The notes under the pieces were generated by a model. That model did not search any database. It was not told where the DNA came from and saw only the letters and a program-made list of their open reading frames with translations. Source: Maribacter zhoushanensis (lineage in GTDB: Bacteria; Bacteroidota; Bacteroidia; Flavobacteriales; Flavobacteriaceae). Taken from it: DNA of 64,000 nucleotides. This document shows positions 18,014 through 26,384 of the stretch, in pieces. The stretch is from NCBI RefSeq assembly GCF_029350975.1, contig NZ_JARKMR010000002.1, forward strand, positions 496,001-560,000, read 5' to 3'. Each line of letters begins with the position of its first letter. The first letter of the stretch is position 1. Both the position numbers and the translations under genes were made by a program.

Positions 18014-18865
18014 ATGAAAATAGCAGTAACATCAGCAAGCGGAAAATTAGGTGCATCTATTGTTAAGCATCTAGTAAGTTTAATTGGTAAAGAAAATGTA
18101 ATCGGTATCGCAAGAACCGTTACAAAAGCAACGTATTTAGGCGTAGAGATTAGAAAAGGTGATTACAATAGTCGCGAAGACTTTAACCAGGCATTACAAG
18201 GGGTCGATGCAGTTCTTTTAGTTTCTGGTATGGACGAACCTCAAAAACGTATTGAACAACACAGAAATGTAATAGAAGCAGCCAAGCAAAATGGCCTTCA
18301 GAAAATAGTGTACACCAGTATTGTCGGTGATGAAGATAAAAATGCATTCAGCCCTATAGTGCAGAGCAACAGACAGACAGAAAAAGACGTTCAAGCATCA
18401 GGTTTACAATGGGTTATTGGCAGAAACGGAATTTACATAGAACCAGATCTAGAATATATAGATACCTATGTAAAAGAAGGTAGAATCGAGAACTGTGCCG
18501 GACAAGGTAAATGTACTTATACCAGTAGAGAAGAATTAGGTTTTGCTTATGCTAAAATGCTCACCGAAGACAAGCATAATGGTAATATTTACAATCTAGT
18601 CGGTGAGCCTGTAACGCAAAGTGAATTGGCAGAAAACATCAATAAAGTGTATGGTACCAATCTAATCTACAATTCGGTAACTGTTGAAAATTATGCTGCA
18701 GATAGAAAAGCTGCATTAGGTGATTTTATGGGTACCGTAATTGCAGGCATTTACGAGGGTATAAAAAGCGGAGCAAATAATGTGCCTTCAGATTATGAGA
18801 AAGCAACTGGTAGGGCACCAAAATCTCTTTTTGAGATGATTTCTGATTTTAAGAATAATAGCTAA
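18014..18865 (+). CDS. NAD(P)H-binding atypical SDR, QorB-like quinone reductase
   Basis: The 283-residue protein starts with a Rossmann loop TSASGKLGASIVKHL and follows the NmrA/QorB pattern (RKGDYNSREDFNQALQGVDA, then KIVYTSIVGDED). It lacks the classical YxxxK, as usual in this branch. Relatives reduce quinones with NADPH or sense the nucleotide. The setting among an MsrQ-like protein, a flavin reductase and another quinone reductase suggests quinone or electrophile detoxification. A perfect 16-bp terminator follows. Confidence 0.8.
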   Translation: MKIAVTSASGKLGASIVKHLVSLIGKENVIGIARTVTKATYLGVEIRKGDYNSREDFNQALQGVDAVLLVSGMDEPQKRIEQHRNVIEAAKQNGLQKIVYTSIVGDEDKNAFSPIVQSNRQTEKDVQASGLQWVIGRNGIYIEPDLEYIDTYVKEGRIENCAGQGKCTYTSREELGFAYAKMLTEDKHNGNIYNLVGEPVTQSELAENINKVYGTNLIYNSVTVENYAADRKAALGDFMGTVIAGIYEGIKSGANNVPSDYEKATGRAPKSLFEMISDFKNNS

Positions 18866-18871
18866 TTACAT

Positions 18872-18925
18872 TTAAAGACAAAGTATATGGTGTTCTAAAT
18901 ACCTTATACTTTGTCTTTAATTTTG
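18872..18925 (+). terminator. Intrinsic terminator
   Basis: Perfect 16-bp stem TTAAAGACAAAGTATA / TATACTTTGTCTTTAA with a 17-nt loop, then TTTTG. It divides the redox cluster into two transcription units or attenuates the second. Confidence 0.85.
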
Positions 18926-18936
18926 AATAATAGAAT

Positions 18937-19662
18937 ATGGGAATAGTTGAATCCATCATAAAAAAGGTCCTTGAAAAGGGAACCATTATAGAAAAAACAA
19001 AACTGTCAGATTCGGTTTATAAAATCCGGATTCAGAGTGATGGCATTGATAACTATGATTTTGAACCAGGACACTTTTTAAGACTAGGTGTTGGTATTGG
19101 TAAAGATGATATTTCTTTAAAAGATAAAGTCAGAAGCTATAGTGTTTGGGATATCGACAAAGAGAAGAACACTTTAGATATCGCTATTGCAACACATAGT
19201 CAAGGCATCGGAGCAAAATGGGTAGAAACCTGTGCCACAAATGATACGGTATATTTTAAATGGAAAAAAGGCAAGTTTTTAGTTGATGATTCTGCTGATA
19301 GTTATCTAATGATCGGTGATTTATCGGCACTATCACACTTGTATATCATCAATCGAAATCTTCCAGATAATAAGCATATTAAGAGTTTAATTTACAGTCA
19401 ACACAACAATGATTTTTTTGCAGATGTTGATGGGTCAAATCCGTTTGATTTTCATGTGATGAGTGAAAATCCATCCACAGAAATCATCCAAAAATTAAAT
19501 AGTATAATTCCAGAGATGAAAGGCGATACAATGGTGTATCTCGCTGGTGATAGTCGCGTTTGTATTACATTGACCAATTATTTCCGAAAAGAATTGAATT
19601 GGAGTACCAAACAGATAAAAACAAAACCTTTCTGGAATCCCGATAAAAAAGGATTGGAATAA
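18937..19662 (+). CDS. FAD/NAD(P)H ferric-siderophore-reductase-like protein (SIP family)
   Basis: The 241-residue protein has the ferredoxin-reductase-like layout: a beta-barrel with KVRSYSVWDID (the RxYSxW flavin signature, about residues 67-77), then LIGDLSALSHLYIINRNL (the GD-S signature of siderophore-interacting proteins), and a C-terminal NAD-site segment VYLAGDSRVCITLTNYF. I infer a cytoplasmic flavoprotein that passes electrons from NAD(P)H to ferric chelates or another acceptor. It sits 34 bp before the nitrilase gene. Confidence 0.75.
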   Translation: MGIVESIIKKVLEKGTIIEKTKLSDSVYKIRIQSDGIDNYDFEPGHFLRLGVGIGKDDISLKDKVRSYSVWDIDKEKNTLDIAIATHSQGIGAKWVETCATNDTVYFKWKKGKFLVDDSADSYLMIGDLSALSHLYIINRNLPDNKHIKSLIYSQHNNDFFADVDGSNPFDFHVMSENPSTEIIQKLNSIIPEMKGDTMVYLAGDSRVCITLTNYFRKELNWSTKQIKTKPFWNPDKKGLE

Positions 19663-19696
19663 TTACCATATATTACAGGGTATATATGCAATACCC

Positions 19697-20629
19697 ATGA
19701 AATTAAAAGTCTGCCTGATTCAAGATAGTCCTGTTTTCTTTGATATAGAAAAAACTATCGATAAAATAGAAAACCTGGTAAAAACGCACGCTAAAGATGG
19801 TGTGGAGCTCATAGTGTTCCCAGAATCGTTTATACCAGGATATCCAAGAGGATTTTCATTTGGTGCAGTTGTAGGTAGTAGAACAGATGAAGGAAGAAAG
19901 CTGTACTCAGAATATCGAAATAACAGTTTAGATTTAGAAGGCAAGGAATTGCAAAGATTAGTAAAACTTGCTAAGACAGAGAACTTATACTTGGTTATCG
20001 GTGTAACAGAAAAGCAATCTAACAATGGTAGTTTGTATTGTTCAATGCTATACATCTCCCCTACTGACGGTTTTTTGGGTGTTCACCGTAAAATAAAACC
20101 TACGGGTAGTGAGCGTATCATTTGGAGTGAAGACGATGGCAAGTCCCTTGTGAGTTTTGATACTAAAATAGGGAAGTTAGGCGGACTAATTTGTTGGGAG
20201 AATTACATGCCTTTGGCTAGAATGGCAATGTATCAAAAAGGCGTAGAAATTTACATAGCTCCTACGGCAGATTCACGTGAAGAATGGACTTCTACTATGA
20301 AACATATTGCTCTGGAAGGCAGGTGTTTTGTGTTGGGCTGTAATCAGTTTTATACAAAATCAATGTATCCGGAAAAATACCAACATTTGGTTGAAAATGA
20401 ACCTGAAAATTTATGCCGTGGTGGTAGTGTTATCGTTTCTCCATTAGGTAAAATAATTGCAGGTCCATTATTTGATGAAACAGGGGCATTGGTTGCAGAA
20501 ATTGAATTAGACGAAATTATAAATGCAAAATTAGATTTCGATGTTATTGGTCATTACTCTCGTAACGATATTTTTGAGTTTAATGCTGTGAATCAGCCAG
20601 ATATGAAGGTTGAAAAGGCTCTTGAATAA
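19697..20629 (+). CDS. Nitrilase (carbon-nitrogen hydrolase)
   Basis: The 310-residue protein shows the full Glu-Lys-Cys triad: Glu43 in VFPESFIPGYPRG, Lys132 in HRKIKPTGSERIIW and Cys166 in GGLICWENYMPLAR. GLICWENYMPLAR and the length place it in the true nitrilase branch (nitrile to acid and ammonia) rather than the amidases. The nitrile is unknown. It is followed at 17 bp by a zinc-less alcohol dehydrogenase/quinone reductase and probably cotranscribed with it. Confidence 0.88.
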   Translation: MKLKVCLIQDSPVFFDIEKTIDKIENLVKTHAKDGVELIVFPESFIPGYPRGFSFGAVVGSRTDEGRKLYSEYRNNSLDLEGKELQRLVKLAKTENLYLVIGVTEKQSNNGSLYCSMLYISPTDGFLGVHRKIKPTGSERIIWSEDDGKSLVSFDTKIGKLGGLICWENYMPLARMAMYQKGVEIYIAPTADSREEWTSTMKHIALEGRCFVLGCNQFYTKSMYPEKYQHLVENEPENLCRGGSVIVSPLGKIIAGPLFDETGALVAEIELDEIINAKLDFDVIGHYSRNDIFEFNAVNQPDMKVEKALE

Positions 20630-20646
20630 TCTAATAATTAAAACTC

Positions 20647-21603
20647 ATGAAAGCATTTACCAAATATAAATATGGCGGACCAGAAGTACTTCAGTTAGAA
20701 GAAGTGGCCAAACCTGTGGTAAAAGACAATCATATTTTGGTAAAGGTAATGGCAAATTCCGCTAATCCTGCAGATTGGCACATTTTACGAGGAAAACCTT
20801 TTTTTGCTAGATTTTCATTCGGACTCTTCAAACCAAAAGATACCATACTAGGTGCTGATTTTTCAGGCATTATTATAGAAGTGGGAAACGGTGTAGACAA
20901 TTTTAAAGTTGGCGACCACGTGTTTGGTGAAATGCTAGGTGGTGGTGCTTTTTCAGAATATGCATGTGTACCAGCACAAGTTTGTGCTAAGATGCCAGAG
21001 CATGTAGATTTCCCTATTATGGCAGGTATTCCTGTTGCGGGTTTAACCGCATACCAAGCACTTATTACCCACGGAAAAATTAAAGAAGGGGAATCTGTTT
21101 TAATCAATGGTGCTTCAGGTGGTGTGGGTCACTTTGCTGTACAAATAGCAAAAGCCTATGGAGCTAAAGTCACAGCAGTTTGCTCCTTTAAAAATATCGC
21201 TTTTGTAAATTCTATTGGTGCAAAAAATGTCATTTCCTATGATAAAGTAAACATTCACGAGCATAATGGTAAGTATGATGTAATTATTGATACCCACGGA
21301 AATCTAAACCATTCTGACTACACAAGAATGGGAAAAAGAGGTGTCATGGTCGGTTTCACCTCAATGGGTCATATGGTTTCTGTTCTTTTAAAAAAGGCTT
21401 TTAGTAAGTTCACGTTAACCCAATTTACAGCCGAAGCCAATACCCAAGATTTAGAAATATTAGCATCACTAGTAAAAGAAGGCAAAATCAAAGTACAATT
21501 AGAAAAGACATTCCCATACACTGAAATTCCAGATGCTATAGCTCATATTGAGAAGATGCGAACACAAGGTAAAGTGGTTATGGTTTGGAATAAAGCTCTT
21601 TAA
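20647..21603 (+). CDS. NAD(P)-dependent quinone oxidoreductase, zinc-independent MDR family
   Basis: The 318-residue medium-chain dehydrogenase/reductase has a GroES-like N-terminus (GADFSGIIIEVGNGVDNFKV) and a Rossmann domain with NGASGGVGHFAVQIAKAYGA. The structural-zinc cysteines of true alcohol dehydrogenases are absent, as in quinone reductases and crotonyl-CoA-reductase-like members. It likely reduces quinones or enones with NADPH. Last gene of the redox run. Confidence 0.85.
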   Translation: MKAFTKYKYGGPEVLQLEEVAKPVVKDNHILVKVMANSANPADWHILRGKPFFARFSFGLFKPKDTILGADFSGIIIEVGNGVDNFKVGDHVFGEMLGGGAFSEYACVPAQVCAKMPEHVDFPIMAGIPVAGLTAYQALITHGKIKEGESVLINGASGGVGHFAVQIAKAYGAKVTAVCSFKNIAFVNSIGAKNVISYDKVNIHEHNGKYDVIIDTHGNLNHSDYTRMGKRGVMVGFTSMGHMVSVLLKKAFSKFTLTQFTAEANTQDLEILASLVKEGKIKVQLEKTFPYTEIPDAIAHIEKMRTQGKVVMVWNKAL

Positions 21604-21701
21604 ATATCACGATCCTCTCACATTCCGGTAAACAATTATTCTATCATTCTTCTTAAAACCCTTAAACTATTCATATCTTATCGGTTCATACCATAAGAAA
21701 A

Positions 21702-22802
21702 ATGAAAAAACATACAATTGCCTTAGCATCATTACTACTAGTTTTCTGTTTTACTAGTTGCAAGAATACTACCAAAAAAACATCTGATTCAACTGAAGAC
21801 ACATCCATAGAAAAAGAGTCTGATGAGACTGTTTACGCAAGTGATGTAATTCCGTTTTTTGATGATTGGAAATTAATATTAGGTGACGGTTCAAATGCCG
21901 GAATTGCCAATAACTTCGAGAATAAAGATTTTTTCTATACCACAAATGACGGCAAAGAAGATTGGGTCGTTTTTAAAGCTCCCAACGGTGGTGATACACA
22001 CGGAACCTCTAATAACACCAGAACAGAATTGGCACAGATTAAAAAGTGGTATCCAAAGACAGCGGACGATAAACTAACGGCAACTTTGAAAGTGATGAAT
22101 GTTTCTTCAACGGGTGATGCTCGTGTTGCAGCTACCTACGCAGTGGTAGTTGGTCAAATTCATAGCGCCGATGCTTTTGAAAACGAACCTCTAAAAATAT
22201 TTTATAAAAAATTCCCAGGTCACACTAAAGGTTCTGTATTCTGGCATTATGAAATTAACACCGCCGGAGATGACAATGCTAAACGATGGGACTATTCTAA
22301 TGCCGTTTGGGGAAATGACTTTTCTGTAGTTGGTGAAACGGCAGATACGTATCCCGCAGAACCAGAAGATGGTATTGCCTTGGGTGAAGAATTTAGTTAT
22401 GAGGTTGTGGTAAAAGACGGCATTATGAGTTTAAAATTTACGAGTGAAGGACATGAAACCAAAACATTTACAAAAAATCTGTTAGCATCTGAATATGCTA
22501 CTAAAGCAGATATTCCTCAGCAAACGAGAGATTTGTTTTTTCTAATTGGTCAAGATGGTGTAGAACGCAAAGAGGCTTACGCGGGTGAAGGTTGCTTTTT
22601 TAAGTTGGGAGCTTATAACCAAACCAATGGTAAATCTCCAGATGTAAATATGAACTGGTGCTCTGGAGCGGAAACCCACGGTGGTGATATTCAAAAACAA
22701 TATGCAGATGGTAACTATGCAGAAGTGTGGTTTAAAACAGCTAGTATAAGTGTTAGTGATGCTGCTGTATCAAATGAAGGATATTTTACAAAAAATGATT
22801 AA
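21702..22802 (+). CDS. PL7-family alginate lyase lipoprotein
   Basis: A 366-residue lipoprotein (lipobox VFCFTSC) followed by a Ser/Thr/Glu-rich linker and a single catalytic jelly-roll. The three PL7 signatures are present: NTRTELAQ (about residues 106-113), VVGQIHSAD (about 148-156) and FKLGAYNQ (about 301-308). In PL7 the QIH form of the middle motif goes with activity on guluronate-containing alginate. The lipid anchor suggests a cell-bound enzyme producing oligomers at the surface. There is no SusCD pair or other alginate gene nearby, so it is an orphan. Confidence 0.88.
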   Translation: MKKHTIALASLLLVFCFTSCKNTTKKTSDSTEDTSIEKESDETVYASDVIPFFDDWKLILGDGSNAGIANNFENKDFFYTTNDGKEDWVVFKAPNGGDTHGTSNNTRTELAQIKKWYPKTADDKLTATLKVMNVSSTGDARVAATYAVVVGQIHSADAFENEPLKIFYKKFPGHTKGSVFWHYEINTAGDDNAKRWDYSNAVWGNDFSVVGETADTYPAEPEDGIALGEEFSYEVVVKDGIMSLKFTSEGHETKTFTKNLLASEYATKADIPQQTRDLFFLIGQDGVERKEAYAGEGCFFKLGAYNQTNGKSPDVNMNWCSGAETHGGDIQKQYADGNYAEVWFKTASISVSDAAVSNEGYFTKND

Positions 22803-22864
22803 TCTTCAATTGTCTTATAGTTTTATAAAAAAAATATAAGGCAATTAAACCTTTATGTTAGTTC

Positions 22865-22897
22865 AAGGTCTTACTTATAAATAGTAAGACCTTTTTT
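22865..22897 (+). terminator. Intrinsic terminator after the alginate lyase
   Basis: AAGGTCTTACT / AGTAAGACCTT (11 bp, loop TATAAAT) followed by a T-run. The start codon of the next gene (GTG 22898) directly follows the T-run. Confidence 0.85.
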
Positions 22898-23416
22898 GTG
22901 CAAAAATATTATAGAGTTATTTTAACGATTTTCCTTTTTTCGGTAATTTCCAAACAACAGTCTTTTGCTCAAGCCTTGGATAATACTGATGGTAAACGCC
23001 AAATAACAGTACATGATTTTGAATCTTTAGAGCCGTTATTGAACACGGAAGAAAGTACCATTCACATTGTCAACTTTTGGGCCATGTGGTGTGCTCCGTG
23101 TATTAAAGAATTGCCCGTTTTCAAGGAGTATAGTAAAAATAATGATGTGGAATTATTATTTGTTAGTCTCGATTTTCCTGAAGATATTGAAACAAAACTT
23201 AAACCTTTTTTAAAACGAAAAGGCATCACGGCCAAAGTAGTTTTGTTAGATGACCCAGACGCCAATAGTTGGATCGATAAGATTGACCCAAGTTGGTCTG
23301 GTGCAATTCCTTTCACCATAATTTTCAATAAGAATAAGCGCACGTACCACGAACGCGCTTTTGAAAGTTTAAACGATCTAGAAAATGAAATACATAACAC
23401 TTTTAATACTAAATAA
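22898..23416 (+). CDS. Exported TlpA-like thioredoxin-fold protein (GTG start)
   Basis: The 172-residue protein has a signal peptide (cleavage near SFAQA) and a TlpA-type thioredoxin domain with the redox motif WAMWCAPC (about residues 62-69). It should reduce or form disulfides in the periplasm. The only start that keeps the signal peptide is GTG at 22898, which lies immediately behind the preceding terminator, so the transcript must start in or around the hairpin or read through it. The downstream redoxin gene follows at a 2-bp gap; together they form an operon. Confidence 0.8.
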   Translation: MQKYYRVILTIFLFSVISKQQSFAQALDNTDGKRQITVHDFESLEPLLNTEESTIHIVNFWAMWCAPCIKELPVFKEYSKNNDVELLFVSLDFPEDIETKLKPFLKRKGITAKVVLLDDPDANSWIDKIDPSWSGAIPFTIIFNKNKRTYHERAFESLNDLENEIHNTFNTK

Positions 23417-23418
23417 TA

Positions 23419-24117
23419 ATGAAGAAGTTTAATTTTCTCTTTACCGCTGCCCTAGTGTTTGGCGGTCTGCTTTTTACTGGATCAATTAACGCACAAGATA
23501 GAAAAGGACCACCACCAAATGGTGAGCGTAAAGGTCCTCCAGGAGGAGGTCATAGTCCGGTTCAAAGCAAAACCTTAGAAGAAATTGGAGGGTATAAAAT
23601 AGGAGATGTAGCAGAAGATTTTAGCCTTAAAAATGTAGATGATTCTATGTTTTCATTATCGAGCATTGATAATGCAAAAGGTTATATCGTAGTGTTTACC
23701 TGTAATGAATGTCCGTTTGCTAAAATGTACGAAGACCGATTGATCGAACTACATAAGAAATATGCGCCTAAAGGATATTCTGTAGTAACCATCAACCCTA
23801 ATATAAGCGAAGATAATGACAAGGAGAATTTTAAGGCGATGCAAGCAAGGGCTGAAGAAAAGAATTTTCCCTATGTATATTTAGCAGATGAGAAACATAG
23901 TGTTTTTCCTAAATATGGTGCCGTTAGAACACCACATGTATTCTTATTAGATCAAGATATGAAAGTTCAATATATTGGTACCATTGATGATAATGCAAGG
24001 TCTGCAGAAAAAGCAAATGTAAAGTATGTAGAAAATGCTATTGAAGCATTAGAAGAGGGCAAAACTCCAGAACTTACTTTTACAAAAGCTATTGGTTGCC
24101 CGGTTAAGGCAAAATAA
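23419..24117 (+). CDS. Exported redoxin (AhpC/TSA-type thioredoxin-fold protein)
   Basis: The 232-residue protein has a signal peptide (to about SINAQD), a Pro/Gly/Lys-rich linker (RKGPPPNGERKGPPGGG) and a redoxin domain with the CNECPFAKMYEDR active-site segment, in the position of the peroxidatic/redox cysteine of thioredoxin-family peroxidase relatives. It is cotranscribed with the TlpA-like gene, which could be its reductase. A strong terminator follows. Confidence 0.8.
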   Translation: MKKFNFLFTAALVFGGLLFTGSINAQDRKGPPPNGERKGPPGGGHSPVQSKTLEEIGGYKIGDVAEDFSLKNVDDSMFSLSSIDNAKGYIVVFTCNECPFAKMYEDRLIELHKKYAPKGYSVVTINPNISEDNDKENFKAMQARAEEKNFPYVYLADEKHSVFPKYGAVRTPHVFLLDQDMKVQYIGTIDDNARSAEKANVKYVENAIEALEEGKTPELTFTKAIGCPVKAK

Positions 24118-24139
24118 AGGGTTTCAAATTTTACGAAAT

Positions 24140-24173
24140 AAGCATCGATGATCTAGAATCATCGATGCTTTTT
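24140..24173 (+). terminator. Intrinsic terminator
   Basis: Perfect 13-bp stem AAGCATCGATGAT / ATCATCGATGCTT, loop CTAGA, then TTT. Confidence 0.85.
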
Positions 24174-24326
24174 ATGTTTTAGGTCAATACAGGTTTAATT
24201 GTAATAAACACCTCGTTAATAACTTATCAAAATAGAAACACCATATTGTTTTCCTTTTTTCTAAAAATAGCGAACTTAGATGACTCCGTTCAAAAATGAA
24301 TAGAATCTCTAAAACCGACTATTATA

Positions 24327-25118
24327 ATGAGTAGTATTTCAATCGTGTTAGAACAGGTAAAATCCGAAGGTCCATTAGTACATAATATCACCAACTATGT
24401 GGTTATGAACAACACCGCCAATGCACTGTTGGCTGTAGGGGCATCTCCTGTTATGGCTCACGCTATAGAAGAAGTAAAAGATATTGTTACTATTTCCTCT
24501 TCTTTGGTAATCAATATGGGAACTTTAAGTGAAAAATGGGTAGATAGTATGCTTATGGCAGCCGAACAAGCAAAGGCTACCAATACTCCGTTTGTATTTG
24601 ATCCGGTTGGCGTTGGTGCATCTGCCTATAGAACAGAAGTAGCACAGAAAATTATAGAAGCTGCTACGCCTACTGTAATTCGTGGTAATGCATCTGAAAT
24701 TATGGCATTGGCAAAATTGACGAATTCTACCAAAGGGGTCGATAGTACTATGGCTACACAAGATGCCATTGAAGGCGCAACCTCATTATCAAAGAAATAC
24801 AATAACACCGTTGTCATTAGTGGTGAAACAGATTATATCATCACAGGAGACACCGTTAGCAAAATAGAAAATGGTAGTCCGTTAATGGCTAGAATCACCG
24901 GCATGGGCTGTACGGCAACAGCTATGGCGGGCGCTTGTTTAGGAGTGGAAGAAGATGCTCACTTAGCCGCAACCGCTGCAATGGCAATTATGGGTGTTGC
25001 TGGAGATATGGCAAATGAAAAAAGTGTAGGTCCAGGAAGTTTTCAAATGAATTTTTATGATGCTCTATATGATATCGATTCTGAAATTTTGGCTGCTAAA
25101 GTGAAGACAAATGCCTAA
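24327..25118 (+). CDS. thiM: Hydroxyethylthiazole kinase
   Basis: This 263-residue enzyme phosphorylates the thiazole moiety (HET) during thiamine salvage. Recognisable segments are PLVHNITNYVVMNNTANALLA at the start (a signature of ThiM), FVFDPVGVGASAYR, VIRGNASEI and ARITGMGCTATAMAGACLG with the catalytic Cys in the GMGC loop. It is the first gene of thiM-thiE-tenA-thiD, whose reading frames all overlap. The roughly 155 bp upstream show no recognisable TPP-riboswitch core. Confidence 0.93.
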   Translation: MSSISIVLEQVKSEGPLVHNITNYVVMNNTANALLAVGASPVMAHAIEEVKDIVTISSSLVINMGTLSEKWVDSMLMAAEQAKATNTPFVFDPVGVGASAYRTEVAQKIIEAATPTVIRGNASEIMALAKLTNSTKGVDSTMATQDAIEGATSLSKKYNNTVVISGETDYIITGDTVSKIENGSPLMARITGMGCTATAMAGACLGVEEDAHLAATAAMAIMGVAGDMANEKSVGPGSFQMNFYDALYDIDSEILAAKVKTNA

Positions 25119-25752
25119 AGTAGATTACGCTTTAATGTATGTTACGGATGATAGTATTAAGGAAGACAACTCTTTTTTTCAAATACTGGAAGCTGCTTTA
25201 AAAGGTGGCGCAACAATCATTCAATTACGAGAGAAATCTTGTGATACGGCTACGTTTTATAAACGCGCACTGCATTGTAAAACATTATGTAATACCTATA
25301 AGATTCCACTAATTATAAATGACCGGTTAGATATAGCCCTTGCCATAGATGCCGATGGCGTACATATTGGTCAGTCAGATATGCCTTATGATGTTGCACG
25401 TAGATTAATGGGCAATAGTAAGATTATTGGACTATCGGTCAGCAATAAATATCAAGCAGTAAAAGAAGATGCTAAGTCGGCAGATTATATTGGCATCTCC
25501 CCTATTTTTTCAACGAATACCAAGACAACCGATTTAGCAGAACCATTGGGTTTATCGGGATTGAAAGAAATTCGGGAATTCTATAAAAAACCAATTGTCT
25601 GCATTGGCGGGATTCACAAAGACAATACTAAAGAAATTATAGCCAACGGAGCGGACGGAATAGCAGTTGTATCCGCCATATCTAAAGCAGATAATCCTGA
25701 AGCGGCAACAAGTGAACTTAAAAAAATAGTATGCAAGACTGGTACAAACTAG
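25111..25752 (+). CDS. thiE: Thiamine-phosphate synthase
   Basis: This TIM-barrel enzyme of 213 residues joins HMP-PP and HET-P to thiamine phosphate. The ThiE pattern is clear: GGATIIQLREKSCDT, PLIINDRLDIALAIDADGVHIG, ADYIGISPIFSTNTKT and CIGGIHKDN, IAVVSAI. It overlaps thiM by 8 bp and tenA by 22 bp, indicating coupled translation. Confidence 0.93.
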   Translation: MPKVDYALMYVTDDSIKEDNSFFQILEAALKGGATIIQLREKSCDTATFYKRALHCKTLCNTYKIPLIINDRLDIALAIDADGVHIGQSDMPYDVARRLMGNSKIIGLSVSNKYQAVKEDAKSADYIGISPIFSTNTKTTDLAEPLGLSGLKEIREFYKKPIVCIGGIHKDNTKEIIANGADGIAVVSAISKADNPEAATSELKKIVCKTGTN

Positions 25753-26384
25753 CAAGAACACAAACAGATTATATTCTGGAAGCTATAAAAGGGCAAGCCT
25801 TTATCAAAGAACTGATGAACGGAACTTTATCGACTGAGGTATTTCAATTTTACATTAATCAAGATGCCATGTATTTGGCGGAGTACAAAAAAGTACTGGC
25901 AACAATTGGGGTAAAATGTGAGCATGTAGATGACACGCAATTTTTTTTAGATTCCGCTACGGGAATCATCAATGTTGAAAATGCCTTGCATCAAATATTC
26001 TTAAAAGATAATCAATTGGCACATGAGCCCTCTCCTACCTGCGAACTATATACTAGTTATTTGTCCCGCATCGTGGCAAATCATTCATTAGAAGAAGCTT
26101 TGGCTGCCGTATTGCCTTGCTTTACCATTTACAAGGAAATTGGAGATTATATACAGGCGAACCAAACGAACAAAGCAGATAATCCGTATCAAGATTGGAT
26201 AGATACCTATGGCGGAGAAGAATTTGCAGCCTCCGTAAATAATGCAATAACCATCACCAACAAATATGCAGCAAACGCTTCTGAAGAAGTATTGCAAAAA
26301 ATGCAAACTGCTTTTGAAAAAGCATCCAAACTAGAATGGATGTTTTGGGACAGCGCCTATAATAAAGAACCATGGAAAATATAA
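25731..26384 (+). CDS. tenA: TenA-type thiaminase II / aminopyrimidine aminohydrolase
   Basis: TenA salvages degraded thiamine by hydrolysing aminopyrimidine derivatives to HMP. The 217-residue protein has FYINQDAMYLAEY with the substrate-binding Asp, the catalytic Cys130 in VLPCFTIYKEIG, and the C-terminal Glu in LEWMFWDSAYN. It overlaps thiE (22 bp) and thiD (13 bp). A functional TenA fits an operon devoted to recycling rather than de novo synthesis. Confidence 0.9.
   Translation: MQDWYKLARTQTDYILEAIKGQAFIKELMNGTLSTEVFQFYINQDAMYLAEYKKVLATIGVKCEHVDDTQFFLDSATGIINVENALHQIFLKDNQLAHEPSPTCELYTSYLSRIVANHSLEEALAAVLPCFTIYKEIGDYIQANQTNKADNPYQDWIDTYGGEEFAASVNNAITITNKYAANASEEVLQKMQTAFEKASKLEWMFWDSAYNKEPWKI

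Noticed and set aside
20730..21107. 125-codon minus-strand frame opposite the quinone reductase gene
   Set aside because: It is a shadow of a well-supported gene, with Pro/Ser-rich, family-less translation.
24174..24326. Possible TPP riboswitch ahead of thiM
   Set aside because: I looked for the CUGAGA core and the matching downstream segment and found neither.
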